Part shown: positions 42,891 to 51,649 of the stretch, piece by piece
How positions within the stretch are numbered: the first letter of the stretch is position 1
Layout of the letters: each line of letters opens with the position of its first letter
Assembly: GCA_934476515.1 (NCBI GenBank)
Contig: CAKSNZ010000005.1
Location: 58,101 to 122,100 of the forward strand
Source: an uncultured Ruminococcus sp.
GTDB taxonomy: Bacteria; Bacillota; Clostridia; Oscillospirales; Acutalibacteraceae
Length of the DNA: 64,000 nt
Direction of reading: 5' to 3'
Position numbers and translations under genes: made by a program
Notes under the pieces: model-generated
What the model was told of the DNA's origin: nothing
The model's input: only the letters and a program-made list of their open reading frames with translations
The model's database searches: none

Positions 42891-44066
42891 ATGGATATAA
42901 AGAATGTTATCAATCAGTATTACGATATGGTTCATAAAATTGCTTATAGCAAAACTCAAAATGTTAATGATGCTGACGATTTAACACAAGAAGTATTTTT
43001 AAAATATCTTCAGTCAGACAAAAAGTTTGATAGTGATGACCATATTAAGAATTGGCTAATTAGGGTTACAATCAATACCTATTTACATCAGATTTCATCA
43101 GGTTGGAACAAAAACACAACCTATATGACAGATGAACTTCTTGGTGCTATGGAGGGTGCAAATTCTAACTTTTCCTATGAAGACAACTATGTTGTTGAAG
43201 ATGATATTTATGATATAATCAAAACATTACCGGACTCAAACAGAAATGTACTGTGGGATTTTTATTACAAAGATATGAGCATAAGACAAATTGCACTTAA
43301 CGAAAACAAAACTGAAAGTGCAGTAAAAATGTTACTTTCCAGAAGTAGAAAAGTCCTAAAGGAGAAGATGGAACAAAGACACCTTATCTCAGAAAAGCTA
43401 TTTATCTCTGTTGATAAACAACTTAAAAATTACTTTAAAGCCTATGAACAAAAGTACATAGAAAGTGGCAGAATTTATACCCATAGAAAGCCTGTCAAGA
43501 ACATTTGTGTGGTAATTGTGGATATGGCAAATGGTTGGACAAAACCGGGTCATCCATTTGCTTGTGATATAGGCAATACAGTTGTAAATGCAAGGAAAAT
43601 TTGTGACGCAATACGAAAAACAAATAAACTTCCGTTAATGTTTACAAAAACTTGTTTCCACAAAAAAGGTAAAGAAAAATTAAAACTTAATGGCAGAAAA
43701 ATTCCGGCAGAAAATCTTGAAGTGGAAAATTATTGGACAGAAATTGATGATATTCTTGATGTTCAAGATTGTGAAATGGTAATGACAAAGTATTGTATGA
43801 GTTGCTTTGGTAAACCTGAATTTGAAAAGTATCTTCAAGCTATGGAAGTAGATACTATAATGATTGCAGGTGTAACTGCCTCAGGTGCAATTAGATATAC
43901 TGTAATGGATGCCCACTGTAGAGGTTATAATGTTATTGTAGTAAAAGATGCAATAGCCGATAGAATACCCGGTGCAGTGTATTGGAATTTGTTTGATATG
44001 GAAATGAACTTTGCCAAGACTATGTCAACAGATAATGCAATTAAACTAATTGAGCAGTATTCATAA
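42891..44066 (+). CDS. ECF-type sigma factor fused to a catalytically dead isochorismatase-like domain
   Basis: This is a 391-residue two-domain protein in one uninterrupted frame. Residues about 5-70 are sigma region 2 (NDADDLTQEVFLKYL, IKNWLIRVTINTYL). Residues about 112-165 are region 4 (LPDSNRNVLWDFYYKDMSIRQIA, ESAVKMLLSRSRKVL). Residues about 205-388 form an isochorismatase fold very like the 244-residue enzyme of this locus (shared pieces HPFACD, RIPGAVYWNLFDME versus RVPGVVEWNLFDME). Asp211 and Lys300 of the triad are kept, but the nucleophile position is Ala333 (TASGAIRYT against ACACVRHT). A ligand-sensing, non-hydrolytic regulator of the hydantoinase genes is the natural inference. 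A terminator follows at once. Confidence 0.9.
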   Translation: MDIKNVINQYYDMVHKIAYSKTQNVNDADDLTQEVFLKYLQSDKKFDSDDHIKNWLIRVTINTYLHQISSGWNKNTTYMTDELLGAMEGANSNFSYEDNYVVEDDIYDIIKTLPDSNRNVLWDFYYKDMSIRQIALNENKTESAVKMLLSRSRKVLKEKMEQRHLISEKLFISVDKQLKNYFKAYEQKYIESGRIYTHRKPVKNICVVIVDMANGWTKPGHPFACDIGNTVVNARKICDAIRKTNKLPLMFTKTCFHKKGKEKLKLNGRKIPAENLEVENYWTEIDDILDVQDCEMVMTKYCMSCFGKPEFEKYLQAMEVDTIMIAGVTASGAIRYTVMDAHCRGYNVIVVKDAIADRIPGAVYWNLFDMEMNFAKTMSTDNAIKLIEQYS

Positions 44067-44106
44067 GAAAACCTCCCTAATGTTTTAACAATAGGGAGGT
44101 TTTCTT
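44065..44106. terminator. Strong bidirectional terminator
   Basis: AAGAAAACCTCCCTA (44065-44079) pairs perfectly with 44092-44106 over 15 bp with a 12-base loop. It begins at the sigma-fusion stop codon and also overlaps the end of the convergent rodA-like gene. Confidence 0.92.
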
Positions 44107-45295
44107 AATCAAAAAATTCATTTTTTAGTAGCAATTTATATTTGCCTGAAAGTTTATCGTCAATTTCCATTTTGTTATGAAGATAAACACTTTGTACAAG
44201 TCCAACACCAAAGAACATTGACATTACAGATGTACCACCTTGTGAGAAGAATGGAAGTGTAATACCTACAACAGGCAAGAATCCAAGTACCATTCCAAGG
44301 TTAATGATTGTTTGAGTTGTCAGCATACCGAAAAGACCATAACAAATGCACCTACCGGCAATATCCTTTGACTTTATGGCAATTACAATAATCTTAACCA
44401 TCAGTAAAATCAGAATTAGTATAAGCACAATGCACCCAACAAATCCCAATTCTTCACCTGCTACAGTAAAGATAAAGTCGTTCTGTTGTTCAGGCACAAT
44501 GTTGTTCTGTACTCTAGTACCCTTACCTATTCCTGAACCGAATATTCCGCCTGATGCAATAGAAACCTTACCTTGATATTGTTGCCAACCATAGTCAGTT
44601 AGTGCATTACCGTCAAGGTCAAACAGTGCAAGTATTCTGTTTCTGTGTTCATCATTCATTACAAAGCTCCAAATAAACGGAATACAGATGACCACTGCAC
44701 CTAAAGCAATAGCAAAGTATCTTAACTGTACACCGGCAGTAAATGCCATAATAGCAAACATCATTAAGAAAATTAATGCAGAACCGTCATCACCTTGAAA
44801 GTGAATAATAACAATAGGTATCATAGCATGAATAAATAAAAGTAACACACCTTTTATATTCTTAATAAGACCATTTTCCACAGTATAAGCAAGGTGCTTA
44901 GAAAAAGTGATAATAAAGCAAATTTTCATTAATTCCGATGGCTGAAATGTCATACCACCCGGTAGCCTAATCCAAGCAGTATCATCAGTACCGGTAACTG
45001 TAATACCGAATAAAAATACAGATACTGCAAGTAGTATCCCAACAATAGTCCAAATGTACCAGTATTTCAAAAGATTAATGTAATCAATAACAGAAAAAAT
45101 TATTGCTCCTAAAATACCAATACCTACTGCAATAATCTGAGATTGTAAGTAGTTTGAGTCAGTAGCCCTCTGCAAACTATAAATCAAAATAAAGCTATAT
45201 ACGGTAGCACTTAGTGTTAAAAGCCATAACAACTTGTCTGTATTTGCTATGTAATCTTTAACAGAGTGTATTAAGTTTTTTATCTGTGCCACCAC
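44105..45295 (-). CDS. rodA: FtsW/RodA/SpoVE-type peptidoglycan polymerase (RodA-like)
   Basis: This 396-residue SEDS protein has about ten membrane helices. WIRLPGGMTFQPSELMKICFII is the RodA/FtsW core motif, and GIFGSGIGKGTR and LPFFSQGGTSVMSMFFGVGL near the end are also conserved. It polymerises glycan strands from lipid II with a partner class B PBP. The RodA label rather than FtsW rests on the overall sequence feel and the lack of dcw neighbours. The start is uncertain: two adjacent GTG codons follow AAAGG closely. Confidence 0.86.
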   Translation of the reverse strand: MVAQIKNLIHSVKDYIANTDKLLWLLTLSATVYSFILIYSLQRATDSNYLQSQIIAVGIGILGAIIFSVIDYINLLKYWYIWTIVGILLAVSVFLFGITVTGTDDTAWIRLPGGMTFQPSELMKICFIITFSKHLAYTVENGLIKNIKGVLLLFIHAMIPIVIIHFQGDDGSALIFLMMFAIMAFTAGVQLRYFAIALGAVVICIPFIWSFVMNDEHRNRILALFDLDGNALTDYGWQQYQGKVSIASGGIFGSGIGKGTRVQNNIVPEQQNDFIFTVAGEELGFVGCIVLILILILLMVKIIVIAIKSKDIAGRCICYGLFGMLTTQTIINLGMVLGFLPVVGITLPFFSQGGTSVMSMFFGVGLVQSVYLHNKMEIDDKLSGKYKLLLKNEFFD

Positions 45296-45449
45296 CTTTC
45301 TAAAATATTATAATAAAAAAATATGTCATAATCAAGAAATTATTGAAATAACTGATTTATATTTCTTTTAAGACAATTTATTATTACTACTTCTATGATA
45401 TAATCAAAATGTTAATTTAGTATTCAAATTTGATATAAGGAGAGTTGTT

Positions 45450-47117
45450 ATGCTAACAGATATTGAAATTGCACAACAGGCTAAACTAAGACTTATTAAA
45501 GATGTTGCATCTGACATTGATATTAATGAAGATGAACTGGAATTTTATGGTAAATATAAAGCTAAACTTTCTGATGAACTTTCAGAAAGAGTTAGCAAGA
45601 ATAAAGACGGTAAACTTGTTCTTGTAACTGCTATTAACCCAACACCTGCCGGTGAAGGTAAAACAACTACTTCAGCAGGTTTAGGTCAGGCTATGGCTAA
45701 AATCGGCAAGAAGGCAATTATTGCATTAAGAGAACCTTCCCTAGGTCCTGTATTTGGTATCAAGGGTGGTGCAGCAGGTGGTGGTTATTCACAGGTTCTA
45801 CCTATGGAAGAAATTAACCTACATTTTACAGGTGATATGCACGCTATCACTTCAGCTAACAACCTACTATGTGCTATGCTTGATAACCATATGCAACAAG
45901 GCAATGTTCTTGGTATTGACCCAAGAAGAATTCTATTTAAGAGATGTCTTGATATGAACGATAGAGCACTTAGAAATGTTGTTATCGGTTTAGGTGGCAA
46001 GGTTAACGGTGTACCAAGAGAAGACGGTTTCATCATTACTGTTGCATCAGAAGTTATGGCTATCCTATGTTTAGCAAATGATATTTCTGATTTAAAGAAA
46101 AGATTGGGCAACATTCTTGTTGCTTATACATATGACGGCAATCCTGTATTTTGTAAGGATATTAAGGCTGACGGTGCTATGACTGCACTATTAAAGGATG
46201 CTCTAAAGCCTAACCTAGTACAGACACTAGAGGGTACACCTGCTATTATGCATGGTGGTCCTTTTGCAAATATTGCTCATGGTTGTAACTCAGTAAGAGC
46301 AACAAAACTTGCACTAAAGCTAGGTGACTATTGTATAACAGAAGCAGGTTTCGGTTCTGACTTAGGTGCTGAAAAGTTCCTAGACATTAAGTGTAGATAT
46401 GCCGGTATTGCTCCATCATGTATTGTTATTGTTGCTACTTGTAGAGCATTAAAGTATAACGGTGGTGTGCCAAAGGCAGAAGTTTCTGAACCTAACCTAG
46501 ATGCACTAAAGGATGGTATTGTAAACCTAGGTGTTCATATTGATAATATGAACAAGTACGGTGTACCTGTAGTAGTTGCTATTAACCGTTTCTATACTGA
46601 CTCAGATGAAGAATTAAAGTATATTGAAGACTATTGCCACCAAAGAGGTGCAGAGTTTGCACTTTCTGATGTATTCTGTGAAGGTGGTAACGGTGGTGTT
46701 GACCTAGCTAAAAAGGTTGTTGAAGCTTGTGAAAAGCCATCAGACTTTAAGTTACTATACGATAACGACTTAACAATTAAAGAAAAGATGAACCGTATTG
46801 CAACAGAAATTTACGGTGCAGATAAAGTTAACTACACACCACAGGCTGAAAAAGCTCTAAAGGATGTTGTTGCTTTAGGTGGTGACAAACTTCCTGTTTG
46901 TGTAGCTAAGACTCAGTATTCTCTATCTGATAATCCGGCACTACTAGGTGCACCAAAGGGCTTTGATATTACAGTTAGAGATGTTAGAATTTCTAACGGT
47001 GCAGGTTTTGTAGTTGTTTATACAGGCAACATTATGACAATGCCGGGACTACCAAAAGTACCTGCAGCAAACAACATTGATGTTGACGAAAATAATGTAA
47101 TTAGTGGATTGTTCTAA
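45450..47117 (+). CDS. fhs: Formate-tetrahydrofolate ligase
   Basis: This 555-residue enzyme has the P-loop-like [38 protein letters not shown] and [12 protein letters not shown], all family signatures. It ligates formate to tetrahydrofolate, feeding purine synthesis (genes at 50912-57430) and C1 metabolism. A TATAAT box occurs about 50 bp upstream. The ribosome-binding site is AAGGAGAG. Confidence 0.97.
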   Translation: MLTDIEIAQQAKLRLIKDVASDIDINEDELEFYGKYKAKLSDELSERVSKNKDGKLVLVTAINPTPAGEGKTTTSAGLGQAMAKIGKKAIIALREPSLGPVFGIKGGAAGGGYSQVLPMEEINLHFTGDMHAITSANNLLCAMLDNHMQQGNVLGIDPRRILFKRCLDMNDRALRNVVIGLGGKVNGVPREDGFIITVASEVMAILCLANDISDLKKRLGNILVAYTYDGNPVFCKDIKADGAMTALLKDALKPNLVQTLEGTPAIMHGGPFANIAHGCNSVRATKLALKLGDYCITEAGFGSDLGAEKFLDIKCRYAGIAPSCIVIVATCRALKYNGGVPKAEVSEPNLDALKDGIVNLGVHIDNMNKYGVPVVVAINRFYTDSDEELKYIEDYCHQRGAEFALSDVFCEGGNGGVDLAKKVVEACEKPSDFKLLYDNDLTIKEKMNRIATEIYGADKVNYTPQAEKALKDVVALGGDKLPVCVAKTQYSLSDNPALLGAPKGFDITVRDVRISNGAGFVVVYTGNIMTMPGLPKVPAANNIDVDENNVISGLF

Positions 47118-47118
47118 T

Positions 47119-47538
47119 ATGGAATATATAACTCATTCTGTTGAAGAAACAGAGAATCTAGCAAGTAAATTAGCCAAGAAACTAAAGGGTACAGAAGTAA
47201 TTGCATTCTTTGGTGGCTTAGGTATGGGCAAAACTGCCTTTACCAGAGGTCTTTGTAAAGGGTTAAATTACTTTGACGGTGTACAAAGTCCAACATTTTC
47301 ATTGGTAAACCAGTATAATGCAGATTATACTGTTTACCACTTTGATATGTACCGTATAAACACTTACGACGATTTGTACAGTACAGGATTTTTTGATTAT
47401 CTAGACACAGGTATTCTTGTTATTGAGTGGAGCGAAAATATAGAAAATGCTTTACCTGATGACTATATCAGTGTTGAAATCAAAAAAGGCGAAAATGATG
47501 ATGACAGAATTATTAAAATTGAAGGAATTGAACTTTAA
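47119..47538 (+). CDS. tsaE: tRNA threonylcarbamoyladenosine biosynthesis ATPase TsaE
   Basis: This 139-residue ATPase has P-loop GGLGMGKTAFTRGL, FSLVNQY and HFDMYRI, and a Walker-B-like LVIEWSE. It starts at ATG 47119 just after the fhs stop. It supports t6A modification of ANN-decoding tRNAs together with TsaB, whose gene overlaps its stop. Confidence 0.93.
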   Translation: MEYITHSVEETENLASKLAKKLKGTEVIAFFGGLGMGKTAFTRGLCKGLNYFDGVQSPTFSLVNQYNADYTVYHFDMYRINTYDDLYSTGFFDYLDTGILVIEWSENIENALPDDYISVEIKKGENDDDRIIKIEGIEL

Positions 47539-48242
47539 TGAAAATTTTAGGTATTGATACTTCAGCCAAAACATCCTCAGTAGGTATTGTTGAAGATGGT
47601 AAGGTAGTAGATGAAGTTTTTGTCAATGAGGGTTTAACTCATAGTGAAACAATAATGCCTATGATTGACAAATTACTAAAACAAAATAACATAAGTGTTG
47701 ATGATATAGATGCCTATGCAGTTAATAACGGTCCGGGTTCTTTTACCGGTGTCAGAATAGGTGTTGCAGTAGTTAAGGGTATGGCTTTTAAGGATAACAA
47801 AGATTGTTATGAAGTTTCTACACTTGACTCTATTGCTTATAACTGTATTGATAAAGATGGTACAGTTGTTTCTTGTATTGATGCAAGAAGAAACCAGGTC
47901 TTTAACGCAGTTTATTCTGTATCAAAGGGCAAACTTACAAAAGAAGTTAATGACCGTTCAATACTTATTAAGGATTTGTACGAAGAACTTAAAGATGTAG
48001 AAGAAAATATTTATTTTGTCGGTGATGGTCAAGATAAAGTACTTGATTATTTCTCAGAAAATGATATGCTTAAAGAGAACTTTAAGTTTCCGGAATATTT
48101 AGAAAATGTTCAGAGAGGTACTAATACTGCTATGATTGCTTATAATAATCAGTCTGGTAAGAAGAAAGGTAAGGATATTTTGCCTCAGTACCTAAAGCTA
48201 ACTCAAGCTGAACAAGAATTAAGAAAGAAGAGGGAAAAGTAA
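47538..48242 (+). CDS. tsaB: tRNA threonylcarbamoyladenosine biosynthesis protein TsaB
   Basis: This 234-residue ASKHA-fold protein has LGIDTSAKTSSVGIV at the start, GPGSFTGVRIGVAVVKGMA and CIDARRNQVFNAVY. It is a scaffold of the TsaBDE complex. It overlaps tsaE and rpiB by one base each, an ordinary compact housekeeping arrangement. Confidence 0.94.
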   Translation: MKILGIDTSAKTSSVGIVEDGKVVDEVFVNEGLTHSETIMPMIDKLLKQNNISVDDIDAYAVNNGPGSFTGVRIGVAVVKGMAFKDNKDCYEVSTLDSIAYNCIDKDGTVVSCIDARRNQVFNAVYSVSKGKLTKEVNDRSILIKDLYEELKDVEENIYFVGDGQDKVLDYFSENDMLKENFKFPEYLENVQRGTNTAMIAYNNQSGKKKGKDILPQYLKLTQAEQELRKKREK

Positions 48243-48694
48243 TGATAGCTATTGGTTGCGATCACGGTGGACTAGATATTAAAAATGCAGTAATCGAATA
48301 CCTAAAGAAGAATGGTATTGAATACAAGGATTACGGTTGTTATACATCAGAAAGTGTTGATTACCCTAAGTATGCTTATAAAGTAGCTACAGCAGTAGCA
48401 AATAAAGAAGCTGAACTGGGTATCCTATGTTGTGGTACAGGTATCGGTATCTCTATTGCAGCAAACAAGGTTAAGGGCATCAGAGCAGCAGTTGTTAGTA
48501 ACGAATTCTGTGCAGAAATGACTCGCCGTCATAACGATGCAAATATCCTATGTATGGGTGGCAGAGTTATTAACGAAGAACAGGCAGTTAAATTTGCTGA
48601 TATTTTCTTAAACACACCATTTGAAGGTGACAGACACAACAGAAGATTGGATATGGTAAGTGCTATCGAAAACGGTACTTATGAAGATAAATAA
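48242..48694 (+). CDS. rpiB: Ribose-5-phosphate isomerase B
   Basis: This 150-residue enzyme has AIGCDHGGLDIK at the start and the catalytic-cysteine loop LCCGTGIGISIAANK. ARRHNDANILCMGGR-type residues (TRRHNDANILCMGGRVI) follow. It interconverts ribose- and ribulose-5-phosphate, supplying PRPP precursors to the pyrimidine/purine genes nearby. Confidence 0.96.
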   Translation: MIAIGCDHGGLDIKNAVIEYLKKNGIEYKDYGCYTSESVDYPKYAYKVATAVANKEAELGILCCGTGIGISIAANKVKGIRAAVVSNEFCAEMTRRHNDANILCMGGRVINEEQAVKFADIFLNTPFEGDRHNRRLDMVSAIENGTYEDK

Positions 48695-48715
48695 TTATTA
48701 GAAAGCAGGATTAAT

Positions 48716-49348
48716 ATGGAAAATCAAGTTACAGTTTTTGACCATCCTCTAATTCAACATAAGTTGACTCATATGAGAGATGAAAAAACAGGTAGTAAAC
48801 TATTTAGAGAATTAGTATCAGAAGTTTCAATGTTAATGTGCTATGAAGCTACTAGAGATTTACCACTAAAGGAAGTCGAAGTACAAACTCCTCTAGTAAA
48901 GACAAAGTCAAAGGTTATTGCAGGTCGTAAACTAGCATTTGTTCCTATTCTTAGAGCAGGTCTTGGTATGCTGGATGCAATGCTAGAGATGGTACCGGCT
49001 GCAAAGGTTGGTCATATCGGTCTTTATAGAGATGAAGAAACTCATGAACCTGTTGAATATTACAACAAGTTACCATCAGACATTGAAGAAAGAGATGTAT
49101 TTGTTCTTGACCCAATGCTAGCTACAGGTGGTAGTGCAGTGGATGCTATCAACATTATTAAGAAGAGCCATCCTCATTCAATTAAGTTCCTTTGCATTAT
49201 TGCAGCTCCTGAAGGCATTAAGGCATTAACTGAGGCTCACCCTGATGTTCAGGTATTTTGTGCAGCTAAGGATGAAGGCCTAAATGAAAACTGCTACATT
49301 ATGCCCGGTCTAGGTGACGCAGGTGACAGAATTTTCGGTACAAAGTAA
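48716..49348 (+). CDS. upp: Uracil phosphoribosyltransferase
   Basis: This 210-residue enzyme has [34 protein letters not shown] and the PRPP loop [33 protein letters not shown] is the canonical C-terminus binding uracil. It salvages uracil to UMP. A terminator follows 34 bp later. Confidence 0.97.
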   Translation: MENQVTVFDHPLIQHKLTHMRDEKTGSKLFRELVSEVSMLMCYEATRDLPLKEVEVQTPLVKTKSKVIAGRKLAFVPILRAGLGMLDAMLEMVPAAKVGHIGLYRDEETHEPVEYYNKLPSDIEERDVFVLDPMLATGGSAVDAINIIKKSHPHSIKFLCIIAAPEGIKALTEAHPDVQVFCAAKDEGLNENCYIMPGLGDAGDRIFGTK

Positions 49349-49381
49349 TCTGTATTGTAAATTTTAAACTTAATAAAAATC

Positions 49382-49416
49382 AGTCGGTACACCATAAATG
49401 TACCGACTTTTCTTTT
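49382..49416 (+). terminator. Rho-independent terminator after upp
   Basis: AGTCGGTACA (49382-49391) and TGTACCGACT (49399-49408) form a 10-bp stem, then TTTCTTTT. Confidence 0.92.
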
Positions 49417-49437
49417 AATATAATCATATATACAAAA

Positions 49438-49463
49438 ACACCCACACAATTAAGTGTGGGTGT
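49438..49463 (-). terminator. Rho-independent terminator after pyrB
   Basis: ACACCCACAC/GTGTGGGTGT forms a 10-bp stem with a 6-base loop, followed on the minus strand by TTTTTG. It lies just downstream of the pyrB stop. Confidence 0.9.
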
Positions 49464-49483
49464 AGCTTTATTCTGTAAAAGAA

Positions 49484-50554
49484 TTATTCGATTTCATTAT
49501 CACAGTAATCACAAATTTTATGATTATCCTTTAAGTAATATTTCTTAGGTAGGTAAGCCTCTTGATTAACAATACATCTAGGGTTTTTACACTTAACATC
49601 AGAAATAAACTTTTTGTCATTGCTATGGAAGAAGTAGTCTTTGTCTTCAAGTAGTAGCATAATCAGTGCCATCCTGCCGTACATACCATAAACAGCTTGT
49701 TTGAAGTAACAAGCTCTTGGGTCATCATCAACTTCAACAGTAATTTCATCAACTCTAGGTAGTGGGTGAAGTACAATCATATCCTTTTTAGCATATGACA
49801 TTTTTTCTGTATCAAGAATGTATTGACCTTTTTGTGCTTGATAATCTTCTTCACTGGCAAATCTTTCCCTTTGAATTCTTGTCATATAAAGAACATCAAG
49901 GTCTGCAATATTGCTCTGTAAGTCATCAACTTCTTCATAAGGACAACCGGCATTATCCATAATATCCTTAATATAGTCAGGAATACTTAGTTCCTTAGTT
50001 GAGATAAGTACAAATGAATTACCCTCAAAGTGGCTCATTGTCTTGATAAGTGAATGAACAGTTCTGCCATTCTTTAAGTCACCACAAAGACCAATCTTAA
50101 GGTGGTTTAATCTGCCCTTTTCATTAGAAAGGGTAACTAAGTCTGTAAGTGTCTGAGTAGGGTGCAGGTGGCCACCATCACCTGCATTAATAACAGGTAC
50201 GCGACTGTAAAGTGAAGCTGCCTTTGCAGAACCCTCAACAGGATTTCTCATTGCAATAATATCAGCATAACCACTAACAATAGTAATAGTATCTTTTAGG
50301 CTTTCACCTTTAGAAACTGAAGAGTTTTGTGGATTATCAAAACCGATAATTTTACCACCTAATCTCATCATAGCAGTTTGGAAAGACATCTGTGTACGAG
50401 TTGATGGCTCATAAAAAAGAGTTGCCATGATTTTACCATCACAAACATGGCTATACTTTACCGGATCTGCCTTTATCTTTCCAGCCAACTCAATAGTTTG
50501 CTGAAGCTGTGTAAAAGTTAAATCCTCAAGATCAATGACATGTCTATGTTTCAT
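49484..50554 (-). CDS. pyrB: Aspartate carbamoyltransferase with PyrI-like zinc tail
   Basis: This is a 356-residue protein. The start is the ATG giving [12 protein letters not shown]; the longer open frame runs through the tRNA-Leu gene and is not coding. Catalytic segments are [10 protein letters not shown], the HPTQTL loop and [10 protein letters not shown]. Residues 1-305 match ordinary PyrB length. The last 45 residues hold Cys322, Cys327, Cys348 and Cys351 (CKNPRC and CDYC), which resemble the zinc domain of the regulatory subunit PyrI. No full PyrI gene is adjacent. The tail may stabilise the catalytic trimer or dock a separate allosteric partner. Confidence 0.93.
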   Translation of the reverse strand: MKHRHVIDLEDLTFTQLQQTIELAGKIKADPVKYSHVCDGKIMATLFYEPSTRTQMSFQTAMMRLGGKIIGFDNPQNSSVSKGESLKDTITIVSGYADIIAMRNPVEGSAKAASLYSRVPVINAGDGGHLHPTQTLTDLVTLSNEKGRLNHLKIGLCGDLKNGRTVHSLIKTMSHFEGNSFVLISTKELSIPDYIKDIMDNAGCPYEEVDDLQSNIADLDVLYMTRIQRERFASEEDYQAQKGQYILDTEKMSYAKKDMIVLHPLPRVDEITVEVDDDPRACYFKQAVYGMYGRMALIMLLLEDKDYFFHSNDKKFISDVKCKNPRCIVNQEAYLPKKYYLKDNHKICDYCDNEIE

Positions 50555-50581
50555 GACAACTTCCCCCAATATTATTAAATT

Positions 50582-50668
50582 TGGTGCCGGTGACCGGACT
50601 CGAACCGGTACGATATCGCTATCGGTGGATTTTGAGTCCACTACGTCTGCCAATTCCGTCACACCGGC
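50582..50668 (-). tRNA. tRNA-Leu(CAA)
   Basis: On the minus strand GCCGGTG pairs with CACCGGC as acceptor stem, followed by encoded ACCA. The anticodon stem GTGGA/TCCAC encloses CTCAAAA, giving anticodon CAA. A long variable arm and the TTCGAGT T-loop are present, as in class II tRNA-Leu. It is 87 nt with the CCA encoded, 28 bp upstream of pyrB. Confidence 0.96.
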
Positions 50669-50814
50669 AAATCAACCGTATGTTATTATATAATAAGTAT
50701 GGATAAAAAGCAAGAATTTTTTTAATTTTTTTATTATTTAAGGACAAAACTATATTTTTATACTAGTGAAATACTGTTTTTTTTCAGAAATTTTAAGTTT
50801 TATGATGTTTTTTG

Positions 50815-50843
50815 TTGATTATGGAGCATTTTTATTATATAAT
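50815..50843 (+). promoter_or_regulatory. Promoter of the purine operon
   Basis: TTGATT (50815-50820), a 17-bp spacer and TATAAT (50838-50843) lie about 70 bp before purC. The leader is short and shows no purine-riboswitch aptamer. Confidence 0.75.
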
Positions 50844-50911
50844 ATATCTGTGTTTTTACGAAACACTTAATTTGTTAATCTATGTTTAAAAACCTATAGG
50901 AGGAATAAAGG

Positions 50912-51619
50912 ATGGAAATTAAAGAACAACTTTACGAAGGTAAGGCAAAGAAAGTTTTTGCTACAGATGACCCTGATCTATGTGTAGTATCTTATAAGGA
51001 TGATGCTACTGCTTTTAACGGTAAGAAAAAGGGTACTATCGTTGGTAAAGGTGTAGTAAACAACAGAATGAGTAACTTTATGTTCAAAATGCTAGAAGAG
51101 AACGGTATTCATACTCACTATGTTGAAGAACTAAATGACAGAGATACTGTTGTTAAAAAGGTTGAAATTGTTCCACTAGAAGTTATCGTAAGAAATAGAG
51201 CAGCTGGTTCTTTCTCAAAGAAGTATGGCGTTCCTGAAGGTTCAGACCTTGCTTCTCCTATTCTTGAATTTGACTATAAGAGTGATCCTTTGGATGACCC
51301 ACTGGTTAATAACTATCATATTCTTGCTCTTGGCCTAGCTACTCAGGAAGAAATTGATACTATTGCTTCAATGGCTCTAAAGATTGACCAGCTTATGATT
51401 GACTTCTTCAAGAAGTGTAATGTTGAACTAGTTGACTTTAAGCTGGAATTCGGTCGTTTTCATGGTGAAATCGTTCTTGCTGACGAAATTTCTCCTGATA
51501 CATGCCGTTTCTGGGATCTAGATACTCATGAAAAACTAGACAAAGACCGTTTCCGTCGTGATATGGGTGGCGTTGAAGAAGCATACGCTGAAATGATGAA
51601 GAGAATTGGTCTTGCTTAA
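50912..51619 (+). CDS. purC: Phosphoribosylaminoimidazole-succinocarboxamide synthase
   Basis: This 235-residue SAICAR synthetase has LYEGKAKKVFATDDPD, VEIVPLEVIVRNRAAGS and LVDFKLEFGR, then SPDTCRFWD. It ligates aspartate to CAIR. It is first in a purine operon, behind AGGAGG. Confidence 0.96.
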   Translation: MEIKEQLYEGKAKKVFATDDPDLCVVSYKDDATAFNGKKKGTIVGKGVVNNRMSNFMFKMLEENGIHTHYVEELNDRDTVVKKVEIVPLEVIVRNRAAGSFSKKYGVPEGSDLASPILEFDYKSDPLDDPLVNNYHILALGLATQEEIDTIASMALKIDQLMIDFFKKCNVELVDFKLEFGRFHGEIVLADEISPDTCRFWDLDTHEKLDKDRFRRDMGGVEEAYAEMMKRIGLA

Positions 51620-51649
51620 TTTTTAATTTATTAATGGATGGTGACTCCC

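Noticed and set aside
45296-45449. THF riboswitch before fhs
   Set aside because: The upstream stretch is A/T-rich and lacks the paired G-rich core expected for that aptamer.
50555-50662. 36-residue N-terminal extension of PyrB ([16 protein letters not shown]...)
   Set aside because: It is the translation of the tRNA-Leu gene in one frame, a well-known artefact; the PyrB homology starts at the ATG at 50554.
50670-50911. Purine riboswitch before purC
   Set aside because: The leader lacks the conserved three-way-junction sequence of the aptamer; only a promoter and a short untranslated region are visible.
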